Both the position numbers and the translations under genes were made by a program. Below, piece by piece: positions 33,001 to 43,573 of a stretch of 64,000 nucleotides of DNA. Below the pieces are notes generated by a model. It was given only the letters and a program-made list of their open reading frames with translations. It was not told where the DNA came from and made no database searches. The DNA is from Colias croceus. Taxonomy: Eukaryota; Arthropoda; Insecta; Lepidoptera; Pieridae. The stretch is taken from contig NC_059551.1 in NCBI RefSeq assembly GCF_905220415.1, positions 6,830,001 through 6,894,000 on the forward strand, written 5' to 3'. Positions within the stretch are counted from its first letter, which is position 1, and every line of letters starts with the position of its first letter.

Positions 33001-35992
33001 GGATAAAAAGCTTTCTCATAAACCTTGATCAATGAAATGATGTTTATTTGTTTGAACATTCAGTCTTATTTCACAAAATAAAATAACCTTTTATAACATA
33101 TTCTCACTTATACAATATACTACAAGAATGAAGAAAGTATATAAAAGATAGTAACAGACGATTAATTGGACGCACATGGCGCCACGGGATGAAGCTATTC
33201 ATCTAATAACTATTACACGCACGTGTTAAAGCTAATAAAATTGTACCATCGATTTTCTGATATATTTGACACCGTATAATTAAAGTTGCATTGTTAGGGT
33301 CTTTCATAATTATCGTAGCGACGGCTTTTTCTTCACTTTGATTAGTTATACCAAAGCTAAAGATATACGAAATTTAACGAAGTTATAACTACCTACTAGG
33401 TATTTAATAATGATTTTCATAATATTTTTTATTTTCTTATAGGTTATTACTATAAAAACGAAAGAGCATCTGAATTTTAAATATTTTCTTATATATACTT
33501 AACTACATTTACATACAAAAAAGTAGAGACGGTAATATGTTTTTATTGTTTAATTAATTAAAGAACGATTATTTGTTCAATATACTTACAATATATTTAT
33601 GGGACATTTACAGTTACAGAATGGAGTGATATTATTTTTGTGTAAATCTTCATTCAATACTAAGAGCCAGCGCGCACGAGCAACTTTGTCTCCGCAACTA
33701 TTTTGTCTCTCCCATCAATTGTATGGGGAGTTGCGTCGCGTCGCGTTGTACGTGCGCGCACTTTCATACTAGTCCATGGGTGAGAGAGACAAAATAGTTG
33801 CGGAGACAAAGTTGCTCGTGCGCGCTGGCTCTTAATTTATAAGTTATTAACTTGTCTGAATATTGTATGTACATAATATAGAGTTGTTGCTACGTTCAAT
33901 ATTTGTATTTATTCACGGAACGTTATTTAGGTCTGCTTACATTAGAATCGTGATGTATCCTCGCCGACGTCGATATTTCATCTCAATAAAACTTATATTT
34001 CATATGCTATATAGGTTGGTACACTTAAATTTTCTCCGTTTTCTCAATCAGTCAAAGTTTCTCGTTCAGAGCGTTTTCAAATTTTTATTTTTACTGCAGT
34101 AGGTAGTTAGTTAAGAAGTAATTAACTTACCTACTAATTTCAAAAATTTATAATTGTCGCCTAAAATAATGAACTACAAGAGGATATTGTGTAACAATAT
34201 TAAAAAAAATTATTTGCAATATGTATTGTCTACGCTACGATAAATGATGCACTAAGAAAGCTATATCTTTCTTATAAGCTACCTACGCAAAAACATTATA
34301 AAACTTGTAACGTCATATACTTTGTATCGTAGCAATTAAAACTAACAAGGAACTTCCACTAAGTTTTAAAGTTTATTACAAATAGACTTGATTTATAGCA
34401 CAATGTTCTCTCATGTATTTATAGATAAAATTGCGATGCGCTAAATTTCAGTGCAAATTACCTATGTAAATGCATATGTATGCAGAAAATATTAGCCAGG
34501 ATCATACCTACTTAGTATTAATTCTGATTTATCGATGAAGATGTAGAGATTTCCAGAATATTTTCTGTGGCTTAAAGTTATTTATACCTGTGTTAAGGAT
34601 GTAATTAACCTATATCTCAAATCGGACCAATTAAACCAATAACGTTATTAATATTGCATTTCCTAAATATTATGTACCATAAATATTTTTATTTAGCTCT
34701 GAAATATGTCTTCTATACATTTCAAAATATCTGAAAGTCCTTCACTTTATATTTCCACACATCAAGAACAAAAGCGTTTCCATGCAGTTAAGATAAAAGC
34801 TTTTACGACGTTCAAACTAATTCCGTCAACGTGGAAACAAAATACCGTCGAAATAGTAAGCACGTGTCACTGTCCTAAATTAAGTCCAAAAATTTCATTC
34901 TTAAATAGAATATTCCATTCCTATTCCTGAAAGCAAACTTCCATAACAGGTGGGTTTGGGATCCGGCGCGCTCCTTCAGTTTATTTTTGAAGCACATTTA
35001 TTTTATGGACTCACCAACATCATATAAATCATTCTTTTTGTAGATAAAGTTAAGTAATAGGACGTTTATGGTCTGATAAAGTCGAAGTAGTTTTAATTAT
35101 TGTAGTTATTTCCGAATTGTGTTTTTGGAAGGCCTGTTTGTAAATGAATTGGTTTTTGTATTATGCCTGATTAAAATTTAACGTATCACTTACCTATTAC
35201 TATAAATATTATACATGTATATATTCATCATGTTCTATTTGTTTCATGAAAAATATTTATTTGAAATATGATTTTTAAATGAAGTTGATAGATGATGAGT
35301 GAATTCCTTAATTATATTAAACTATATTTCCGCCCGCGGCTTCGCCCGCGTTTTCAAAGGAAAACCCGCATAGTTCGCGTTCCCGTGGGATTTCCGGAAT
35401 AAAACCTATCCTATATGTTAATCCAAGTTACCCTTTACTTATAGGTATGTTTGCTAAATTTCATTGTAATCGGTTCAGTAGAATTTGCGTGAAAGAGTAA
35501 CAAACACACACACATCCTCACAAACTTTCGCATTTATAATTCTTGGTGCTGGTGGTCGTTTGTACATTAAAATTTAAAAGGATGAAATTTAATTTCAATA
35601 TTTATTTTTATTTCATATACGGTTGTACCTAATAATTGTAACAGTGGTAGTAAGTTCAATAATCTTACATATAAGTAACAATAAAACCCTTAAGTCGTCG
35701 CCTTTCATTAGATTCTATCTCTATTTCTCTATTTTACAAATGTATAAATAAATTAAACATATTTTGTCAAAAAAAATCAATACAATAATATAATAATGAT
35801 GTGCCGGCATTTAACCAAATGATAAGTACTCAAGTAAATGATTCAACCACAATTTCCACGCCCTAGATTCAGAAACATTAATCTTTATTAGTTACAATAG
35901 ATTAAAACAATTTCCACTTGCATGGAAAACTTACCTTGGCCGTGAACATATCCAATAATAAAACACACAAACAATAACACTTTATTGTACAT
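21066..35992 (-). CDS. Integrin beta subunit, complete (807 aa, 13 coding exons)
   Basis: Coding exons in transcript order: 35935-35992, 29393-29537, 27578-27732, 27170-27335, 26783-26927, 26176-26365, 25644-25765, 24865-25194, 24446-24618, 23949-24140, 23028-23197, 22338-22529 and 21066-21451. All are GT-AG and total 2,424 nt in frame. The product is a single-pass receptor that pairs with an alpha subunit to bind extracellular ligands. Residues 1-18 form a signal peptide, then a PSI domain (CIQHEQCGPC). The beta-I domain contains YYLMDLTWSMKDD (metal site D144, T146, S148; D151/D152) and NLDNAEAQLDA. Four cysteine-rich I-EGF modules (about 455-650), a tail domain, a membrane segment (about 733-755) and a cytoplasmic tail with SDRRAYAKF and NPLY (785-788) follow. 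It differs from classical beta chains in having DLTWS instead of DLSYS and only one NPxY motif. Which insect beta class it belongs to is unresolved. Confidence 0.96.
24632..24682. repeat. Perfect inverted repeat in integrin intron
   Basis: Two 24-bp arms match exactly (AACTTAAAATTATTGTCC at the outer end) around a 3-base loop, TAA. It lies 13 bp upstream (on the transcript) of the exon that ends at 24618, so it sits in the 3' end of the intron close to the acceptor. A perfect stem of this size could hide or present the splice site in the pre-mRNA. Confidence 0.85.
25229..25323. repeat. AT-rich imperfect inverted repeat in integrin intron
   Basis: The core arms CTCTAAAATTAAAAT and ATTTTAATTTTAGAG flank a short loop. 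Outer arms built from AAAGCTTT/TTAATTA-type sequence extend the foldback to about 95 bp. It could be a tiny foldback element or chance in AT-rich DNA. Confidence 0.45.
29114..29175. repeat. Fragment of dispersed repeat (possible hAT end)
   Basis: A GC-richer island starting CAGTGCCGGTATTGGGGTAG and running through CTCTAGGCGCCAGG. The CAGTG(C)CGG start resembles hAT terminal repeats. No partner end or target duplication was found. Confidence 0.3.
33662..33833. mobile_element. Short MITE with ~50-bp inverted arms (family A, copy 1)
   Basis: A 172-bp foldback element. Both ends read AAGAGCCAGCGCGCACGAGC and continue through AACTTTGTCTCCGCAACTA, and the arms match over about 50 bp with few differences. 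The flanks are CTAA and TTAA, suggesting a TTAA target duplication with one change. A second copy in the opposite orientation is at 47485-47640. It has no coding capacity. Confidence 0.85.
35324..35540 (+). repeat. RTE-like 3' tail repeat
   Basis: It begins CCGCCCGCGGCTTCGCCCGC, passes through AATCGGTTCAGTAGAATTTG and ends with CACACACACACATC and a TTTCGCATTTATAAT motif. This is the pattern of a common retroelement tail in Lepidoptera. It is located in the first integrin intron. Confidence 0.6.
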
Positions 35993-38669
35993 GATCGGGT
36001 TTAATTAAAATTACATGTGTATCGGATATTTGCACGTGCGTGAATCAACTGTAACTCGATCGGATTCGCGATGAGTGATAAGTGATAAGGGCTGATAAGA
36101 TGATAAGGGGACGCGCGGGCAGCGCCGCCGCGCCAGCTCGCTCCCGCGTCTTCGACATCTGCCGTACTACTAATCTACCTTCGTAAACTGTGAATAGACT
36201 CTACCTATGTAGGCCGTCTACGCAACAAGTTTTACGAGCACTACAACTGAACAACATCCATTGAGTGTTTACAACTGTAGAATACTTTGTTAATAACGCA
36301 ACAGTCAGCAAGGGATAACGTACAAAGTTTTCCGTGATAAGAATGCTTGAGTATTATGAATTTCAGCCGTTGATAGCACTGTTTTTCAGCGACGTCATGC
36401 ATAATAATTAAATAAGTAATTGTTGCTTATTATTAATAATTTTTATTATTATAAATTAATAAGTAATTGTAGTACATAATAATTAATAAGTACATAGAAT
36501 TCAACGTGAATGGCTTAATAAAGGTAATAATACTTATTCATTGATTAAATTTAGATAGACCATGATGACAATAATTAAAACAGTGATTTATTTAATTATT
36601 ATCTAAACAACACCATGGTATGGGACAAGCGCGGCTGATAAAAGATTTTCCTTTAATCTATAGGTACTTTTTGAGTTTGTTGGTAAGAAATAAGATTGAT
36701 TTATTAAATTGTATCCCAGGCTTATCTCGACGTGAACCAACAGTAGATTTTGAAGTCGGTGGCAGTAAGTACGAATAATTTTCACATTCTTATATTATAG
36801 AATTATAGAATTATTATTATTATTATTTCTATAATATATTATATATATTATAGAAATGAGAATATGAATAGAAAGTGATAGAAAAATATAACACAAAACC
36901 TTATTAGTTACGCCATTGTGTGACGAAATAAGTACAAAATGACGTTATCACATGTAATCACGAGGCGGGAATGGGACAAAATTGTGTCACGATAAGAGAA
37001 GAGCGCTAATGGTAATTGGATCATCACATGAACAAACTTTCTTTACATACTTCCGTAAAAAATGTAAATATTTCCTTTCGTAATAACTAGAAGGAAAAGT
37101 TTAATTGCTGTTAAAAAATTATGCACTCTTGTTTTATTATGAAAAGTGTTGTTGCTATAAATTATTAAGATTCAGTTATTTTTAAGCTTTCGGATTTATG
37201 ATAGATAGGTAAATCTGAAGTTGTTGCCTTGTATGCAGGATGAAGTAGATGTATTAAAGTAATAGTTTTTATTTCTATTACTCCTTACTCATTTCATATA
37301 TAAACATTTAACATGTTACTACCACAATGCAATTATTTCCAACAGGCAACATGTTTTCATTTTATTGCCTATCTTACGATATAAAAACCACAAACACATA
37401 AGTCGACAATAAGCAATTCAGTCCAACGCAGTAGGCGTCGAGGCCATGCAATAAGGCTTAATGCGAATGTCTACTTCGTTGTAGGCGTAAGCCATTTACT
37501 ACTTTGCGGATGACGTCGATTACGACATTTAACAAAATAAACCTAAATAAATGCCGTTCTGCTTAATTAGATTTTGTAGATGGCACGAAAAGTATCCTGC
37601 ATTAGAGGTAGTGATTCTTAAAAATCTGTTCTTGTAAATACAAATTCATCTGTGTCAGTCAGATCAATCAGTTTCAAAATTTTGGTACTTTCTAACACAC
37701 AACACTTACAAAGCTTTTGTCCACCTTGAAGGACCACGATGGTTTTACTTTTACTTAGTTCAAAAAGTTAGCACTAATAAAACTGGTTCATTAATTCCAA
37801 CTGATTTCACGAAGGTTGTAACAACTATAAATTATTCTAAGTATATAAGTTAATAGAGCACCCATTTAACTTTTTAAACTCTTCGAAGGGCTCAAATAAA
37901 AATATAACTTAAACCGTACTCAATTAAGTGGCACAGGTCCCATCAATTTGTCAAGTACGTACTTACACCTTTAAGTGCTCGTTTCGAAAAGTGTCATAAA
38001 ATACTAACTGATGGAGTAACATCTCACGCCTCACTTAGCACCTAATCACAACCTGTTCTACAACTGTGAGCTTCTATTGTTCACCATCAGTCGTGTTTAC
38101 ACAAACCATTTTAACGAATAAAAGATAGTTGACGGAAGCTTCTTGATTCTTGTAACTATTTTAATATGCATTTCGGTATGGCTTGTTTCCTGTCACGTCG
38201 CAACATCGCTTTTGTAGTTAAATGACCCACTTATGACTTACGGAGCCCTTTACCGTTATTTCATTAAACGGCCCAAATCAAGGTAAGTTGGAAGCTATGC
38301 CCGTCTTAATTGGGAGAGCTATAATGAATGTGCTATGAATAAATTAAGTGTAATAAGTAATCATGTACAGTATGCACGTTAGCTGATGTCAGATTGACGT
38401 GTAGATTTGGAAGCCACGTATAGATAAGTACTTAACGGGGTATCAAGTATAAGCTATAGTTGGGAACATGATTATACTTTCGTAGGTAATAGGAAAGAAT
38501 ATATAGTGAGACAAAAGTCTCTTGCCTTGAAAATGAGTAGATGTGGTTGATATAGGTATTTGTTCTTTGTAACTTTCTATGGAACTCATTATGCATAAAT
38601 AACATAAAATTTGAATCTAGGTAGGTACTTTCATATACATATTTAGTATAATAGTAGGGAAATTTAACA
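35993..38669. other. Intergenic region upstream of integrin beta
   Basis: It contains the integrin 5' UTR/promoter area (GC-rich 36050-36160), an AT-rich palindromic stretch at about 36785-36865 (TATTATAGAATTA and its complement around ATT repeats), and otherwise nothing recognisable. Confidence 0.55.
36076..36107. promoter_or_regulatory. Cluster of four TGATAA (GATA-type) motifs upstream of integrin beta
   Basis: TGATAA occurs four times within 32 bp (GATAA at 36077, 36084, 36094 and 36102), about 85-115 bp upstream of the integrin start codon and next to a GC-rich stretch (36107-36155) that could hold the promoter. GATA factors such as Serpent drive blood-cell and fat-body genes in insects, so a hemocyte role for this integrin would fit. 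That link is inference; the transcription start is not known. Confidence 0.45.
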
Positions 38670-41469
38670 TTAAATCATCAACAATTTTATCGAATGTCTG
38701 CCTACATCTTCGACATCTTTGCTTTTACGGTGTTTCTTACTTTTCGCATCACGCGTAGCTTCTAACATCTCGTAATAGTGATTAATTGGTTGAAACCAAG
38801 CAAAACCACACTCAGCCTTCCCGAGCCAAATGTGGCCGTTCGGATCAATGAGTTTTAGTTTCCCAACAGGTGAATTATCAACGAAATCACAAACAAGAGC
38901 GCTTCCATCTGGATAAATATATCTCCCAGGGCCAGCGTAACACCAATCTTTGATTAGTCCCTCGTATTTTGCCGAATCGGTAAATATTATGGAAACTTCT
39001 TCATTAGCACCGAATCGGTCGGCTTCCCAATTCCCGGCGTAGATGTCGCCCTCGTTAGTTGTGTAAACTCCAGGCCCTGTTAAACATAAAAAATGGACAG
39101 GTCAATTATTACAGGGGTTTAAAATCGTAGTAATTAATGAAGTAATTTTTACTATACTATAGCCTTCACTTTATAGTTGTCTTGCTTGTCTATTGGTGTC
39201 TGGTGTTAACATTAATGGAACACATAGGAGTGTCCCTATTGTTTATAATAAACAACTAAATGATACCAATTATAAATATGAACAATTGAACAGGCTGATT
39301 CGTGACGCACTAGGGGTTATATCAATGCGAGATAAAATCAATTTATCAACTACCAGAAACAAAAGATCATTAAATTCATCATTTTGTACAACTGGAGCGA
39401 AACGCGCGGGTTATGAAGTGGAATGGAGCTACAAATGTACACGGTTCATTAAATTTTACTTAATGAAAGACAAAAACATTCTGTAACGCTTCGCTAAGCT
39501 TGCCGGAATTTAAGGTGAATGGACGAATTGATGGAAGTTATTCCTATAGACTTTACGACGTATTTGTTAAGAATTTTTTATAGAAAACTTAGTTTGATGT
39601 GATCTTAGATTGTCAAGCATATTTATTATTTAGTAGATTGGCTGTCCCAGTGCCACACCTAAAGTGCTAAACGTTTCGTTTATGATGATTGGATTTAAAC
39701 AGAAGAAAAACCCGGATATGTTTACATTTTCCCATTCAATGCTCGTAGACCGTAAAATAATGGTTAGGTACAAATAAATCGTGAAAGTTTGTAAGAATGT
39801 AACTTTGTATGGATATAATATTATAATAAACATGTTTGTGATACTTTTTTGAAGAACCACTCAACGGATTTTGATGAATTTTAGTTGTGACGTAGCTTAT
39901 AGCTCTGTACGGTGTACCAGAATAAAACACGAAGTATTTATATAAAATAAATAAATAAATAACCATTCCAACCATAAACCATTAGGAACTTATAGTTTAT
40001 TCGTAGGTACAAGTAGGGTAGACTGGGTACGATTGAAACAAAGGACGGTTGAAACAACACGAATATCTCGCAAACCGTTGGTGGGGGGGTTAGGGGTCCA
40101 AGGGGAAAATGAAGCGCACAACTGTTCTAAACACGAACCACAATGTTGCGTCGATCTCCGCGCGCTTCAGCTGATTTTATAAGACCCTATTGTGTTTTTA
40201 TGACCAAAAGTAAGTATTTTTGCTCGAAGATTTTTCCAATTATTGGCGTATCTATTTTAGTGACAGTATTAAGTGTGCGTTTTTGTTTGAAGTGAATCTT
40301 GTGGAATTTGACATTGTGACTAGTTTTTGTGTATCCTTGTTGTTACAATTACTATAACTGTATTTTACTTAAAGTAGGAGTTGGGGACGGTTGAAACATT
40401 TTTTTTGGGTACGGTTGAAACATTGTTTTAATTATTTTTTGTATTTTTAGATGCCAATAGTACGTGTTAAAGATATTTCGGGAAGATAAATATACTTTTC
40501 AAAGTACAAAGACGTGTATGAGGAAGTGAAAACCGGAAATCATTGCGAAAAGTGGCAGAGAAGCACAATTATTCGCTTCTAAGGTAAATTCGAATGCGAG
40601 ATGACTCTGGCGAGCAAGAAAATAAAAAAATGGGATATAATAGAGGATATAACAACAGAAGGTATAATAATAGAGGGAAAAAACTCAGAAAGTTTACACT
40701 TTTCACTCACACACCAGATAAGGAAGAGATAAGAAAAGAGCAAGAATTAATATTGAAACGAACTAGAGCTAAGCAAGTGAAGAAGCGATTGGATTGACGA
40801 AAAAGGAAGACATTTCATAGAGGAAAATGTAAAAGTAACATCGAAGAAGCAAAAAATAAAAAAATACAAGAAGAGATATCATCAGAAGATGAGGAGTAGG
40901 TACTTCTGTCTTGTTTGTATGTCACCATATATAGAGAGCAGACCTTATTGTAATAGAGTTACTTAATTATTGTTAGATTTAAAATAAACAATCAATAAAA
41001 CATATTTTGATGCTATATTTTGTATTATTCGCATATTTTTCAACTGACCCCAATCACTGTTTCAACCGCCCCTGGTATGGGGACGGTTGAAACAAATCGG
41101 ATTTATTTTTTTAATTTGATCTACTATAAAAAATAATAAACATGGAACTAAAATCATAGCGCCTAATAGTAGACAGATACATGCTCTTTTATTTAACATA
41201 TATTTTTCATCGCTCGGGTTATAAACAGCAAAGTTATGGCCGTTATAAGTGAAATTGTTTCAACCGTACCCAGTCTACCCTACATAATATATTATCTATT
41301 TCCCACCATGCATTTTAACGCTCCTATCCTTTTTCTTGGCTTCAAAGAATCCGTCATAGGTGTCGCCTGTGCTATGACGGAAGAACCCTTGGTCCTGAAC
41401 TACAGGTACTTCCTTTACTACTTTCTTTTCTTCAGTATCAGATTCCGGCTCACCTGGAGAATCTGCCAT
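38670..41469 (-). CDS. MORN-repeat protein, 189 aa, two exons
   Basis: Exon 1 is 41307-41469 (start ATG at 41469; an in-frame upstream ATG exists at 41487) and exon 2 is 38670-39076; GT-AG, total 570 nt. The N-terminus is acidic and lysine-rich (SPGEPESDTEEKK). It is followed by MORN-type units: GDTYDGFFEAKKKDRSVKMHG, then GPGVYTTNEGDIYAGNWEAD, KYEGLIKDWCYAGPGRYIYP and DGSALVCDF. MORN repeats are found in membrane-associated and axonemal proteins, often in cilia and sperm tails. The C-terminus is basic (KSKKHRKSKD). I cannot name the orthologue. The intron contains a decayed pogo-like transposon, and a tRNA-derived SINE lies just upstream of exon 1. Confidence 0.85.
40016..41280 (+). mobile_element. 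Decayed pogo-like DNA transposon in MORN intron
   Basis: A 1,265-bp element with inverted ends GGGTAGACTGGGTACG(A/G)TT, each followed by GAAAC, flanked by TA on both sides (40014-40015, 41281-41282) as in Tc1/mariner-pogo elements. The ACGGTTGAAAC motif also occurs inside the element near 40046, 40388, 40411 and 41081 (either strand), giving subterminal repeats. The interior keeps the two ends of a transposase, with the middle deleted (see the pseudogene entry). Confidence 0.85.
40451..40899 (+). pseudogene. Remnant of pogo-like transposase (N- and C-terminal parts only)
   Basis: The N-terminal piece from ATG 40451 reads MPIVRVKDISGR, then a stop, then KDVYEEVKTGN; a frame change gives LRKVAEKHN. 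This is the helix-turn-helix (Pipsqueak-type) start of pogo transposases. From 40594 a second frame contains FTLFTHTPDKEEIRKEQ and a basic coil, then one in-frame stop (40796-40798) and a tail ending SSEDEE before the final stop at 40897-40899. This resembles the charged C-terminal tail of the same family. The DDE catalytic core is absent, so the copy is non-autonomous and dead. Confidence 0.7.
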
Positions 41470-41619
41470 TTTACTGTGAACATACAATGTTCCTGTACCT
41501 ATATAGTAATAAAAGTATTGTAATATTCTATGTAAGTATTGGCGTCACAATTGCCTAAATACTCTGCTAATATACTCTGTATTTCTTTTTTTTTTTGATG
41601 TTTCTATGAAAATAAGAGC

Positions 41620-41941
41620 AGTGGTGGCTAAGAGCAGTGGTGGCTCAGTGGTGAGACCTCGGACTTCGAATCGATAAGTCCGTGGTTCGAGACCAGGCGA
41701 GCGCGCAGGAAATAAATTAATTTTTCAATTTATCTGCGCATGTTGTAACATCACCACTGCTCGAACGGTGAAGGAAAACATCGTGAGGAAACCGACATGT
41801 CGAAGAATTAAAAAGTTCGACGACATGTGTCATCCGCCAACCCGCACTTGGCCAGCGTGGTGGATTATGGCCTGTACCCTCATAGGAGGCCCGTGTCCCA
41901 GCAGTGGGAACGTATATGGGCTGATGATGATGATGATGATG
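41620..41941 (+). mobile_element. tRNA-derived SINE with (GAT)n tail
   Basis: A head with pol III control elements: A box TGGCTCAGTGG (41641) and B box GGTTCGAGACC (41684). The body includes AACATCGTGAGGAAACC, and the tail reads CCCAGCAGTGGGAACGTATA followed by CTGATGATGATG repeats. The latter is shared with a lepidopteran LINE, whose enzyme presumably moves it. The element is flanked by 14-bp direct repeats with one mismatch, ATGAAAATAAGAGC (41606-41619) and ATGAAAATAAAAGC (41942-41955). The first 15 bp of the head are tandemly duplicated. Confidence 0.88.
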
Positions 41942-41955
41942 ATGAAAATAAAAGC

Positions 41956-43573
41956 CAATTTCGAAAACTTTATAGAATAGACAAAATTAAATTTTCCCGC
42001 AAATGACTCTATCATCTGAAATTACATTTTTTTACAATATTCACTGAATCAAAACCTACCTAGATATCAAAATATCAAAACAATTTTTGCAAAAGCAGAA
42101 ATGAAGTTAGATATTTATCAGATTTTATATTATTGACCTTTTTTCGTTGACAAAATCGTTTATTAGTGACAAGCCCTGTGACGCGCCTCTCATTTTTTGC
42201 ACGCAACTTTTTAATTTAGTATTTTGGCATTGACCCGTATAACGATAATTAATTAATAAAGTACAAGGTAAAAAATACACGAACAAGGGAAGTTACATAT
42301 ACATTTATAATAATTAAAAAATTATTAATATAAAATGGTTGTGAGTATATTTTTAAAATTCGGTTCATTGTGTAAGACACAGTGTAAGATGACTGATCGA
42401 TATGACCAGGCACTATATTTTATACTTGTTTGAAGTGTACAACAAACAAGTGATTCTCAACAAAAAAGTTTATTTTTTATGTTATAATTTTATATTCCTC
42501 GGTCCCCAAAGCTGCATAAAGAGATAATATTTTGGACCTTCACTGATATGAAATAAATATTAAATAATCAATACTCGATGCTTTATCTAATTGGATTATA
42601 GGGTCAAAATAAAACAAGAAATTCATTTATAAATAAAATATATTCCACTAACGTCCATAAAATCACCTATCAGCATCAAAACACAACAGCCTTGATGGTA
42701 ACAAAAGATTTAATTTCAAAATTAATATTTACACAGATGTTGTATTTTCTATGAATTTAATTCACATTAATTCCATGATAAACAAAATACTACAAAAAGA
42801 TCTATTATATCACTATAACTATAAAATGCAGATAAAACATATATGAAAAATAAAAACACAAAAAAAATAACAGAATAAAAAATACATGACGCTTAAATGA
42901 CTACAGGAATATGCAATGATGAATTTCGGTATATAAATAATTAAAAATATTAGGCAGTTATGCACTTCTTGACCTGTCGTATTCGATATCCCACAACATA
43001 CATAAAAAAAGATTTATCCTTCAAAAGGGTAATGAAAAATATACATAAATATGATGAATATACAATAATCTCTTACACATCATGATCCTTAAAAAATAAA
43101 ATAAATATGAAACAATATAGAAGGATAAACGTTTTCACAATTTCAACGCAATTTGCTATGGACAGACTCGGTCGAGCCAAATAAATACTATAATTACTAA
43201 GTTTTTTTTAAACTGTACGCTTATCTAGGCGTCCCGTAACAAATTGTATTAAAATGTATCGTTAATAATGAAACACGTTGGAGCAACCTTTACAAAAATC
43301 CAATACAATATGCTAAAGACCATTTATCTATACATTAGGGGCAGTGCAAATTTATAGAAACTATCTGATATATACCCAGATATTTTTGCACACTAAATTC
43401 AGCTTTATCCGCTATAAAACAGATTATATAAAGCTATTTACAATGTGTCAATAGACAATATCTTTAAAATTATCTATGACCATAGCCAATTTTTTTTTAA
43501 TTATCTATGGTTTTTGACAGTTTAAAACCGCGGTGTTTTTTAAAAAGTTGCTCGATTGGGTCCCATTATATGT
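41956..43573. other. Intergenic/3' UTR region between MORN gene and DLAT
   Basis: AT-rich with no supported exon. Part next to 43573 should be the DLAT 3' UTR. No repeat family recognised. Confidence 0.5.

Larger units (their letters stand above)
29538..35934 (-). other. First large intron of integrin beta gene
   Basis: 6.4 kb between the signal-peptide exon and the PSI-domain exon. It holds one short inverted-repeat element (33662-33833) and one RTE-like tail (35324-35540), and is otherwise AT-rich with no supported exon. The length fits an intron carrying control elements, but none could be identified by eye. Confidence 0.6.

Noticed and set aside
36785..36865. AT-rich palindrome as a regulatory RNA
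   Set aside because: It is mostly ATT/TAT simple sequence that pairs with itself by composition; no specific evidence.
39193..39486. 97-codon plus-strand ORF in the MORN intron
   Set aside because: Composition is somewhat protein-like, but no family match, promoter or splice partner could be seen; it could be an old repeat fragment.
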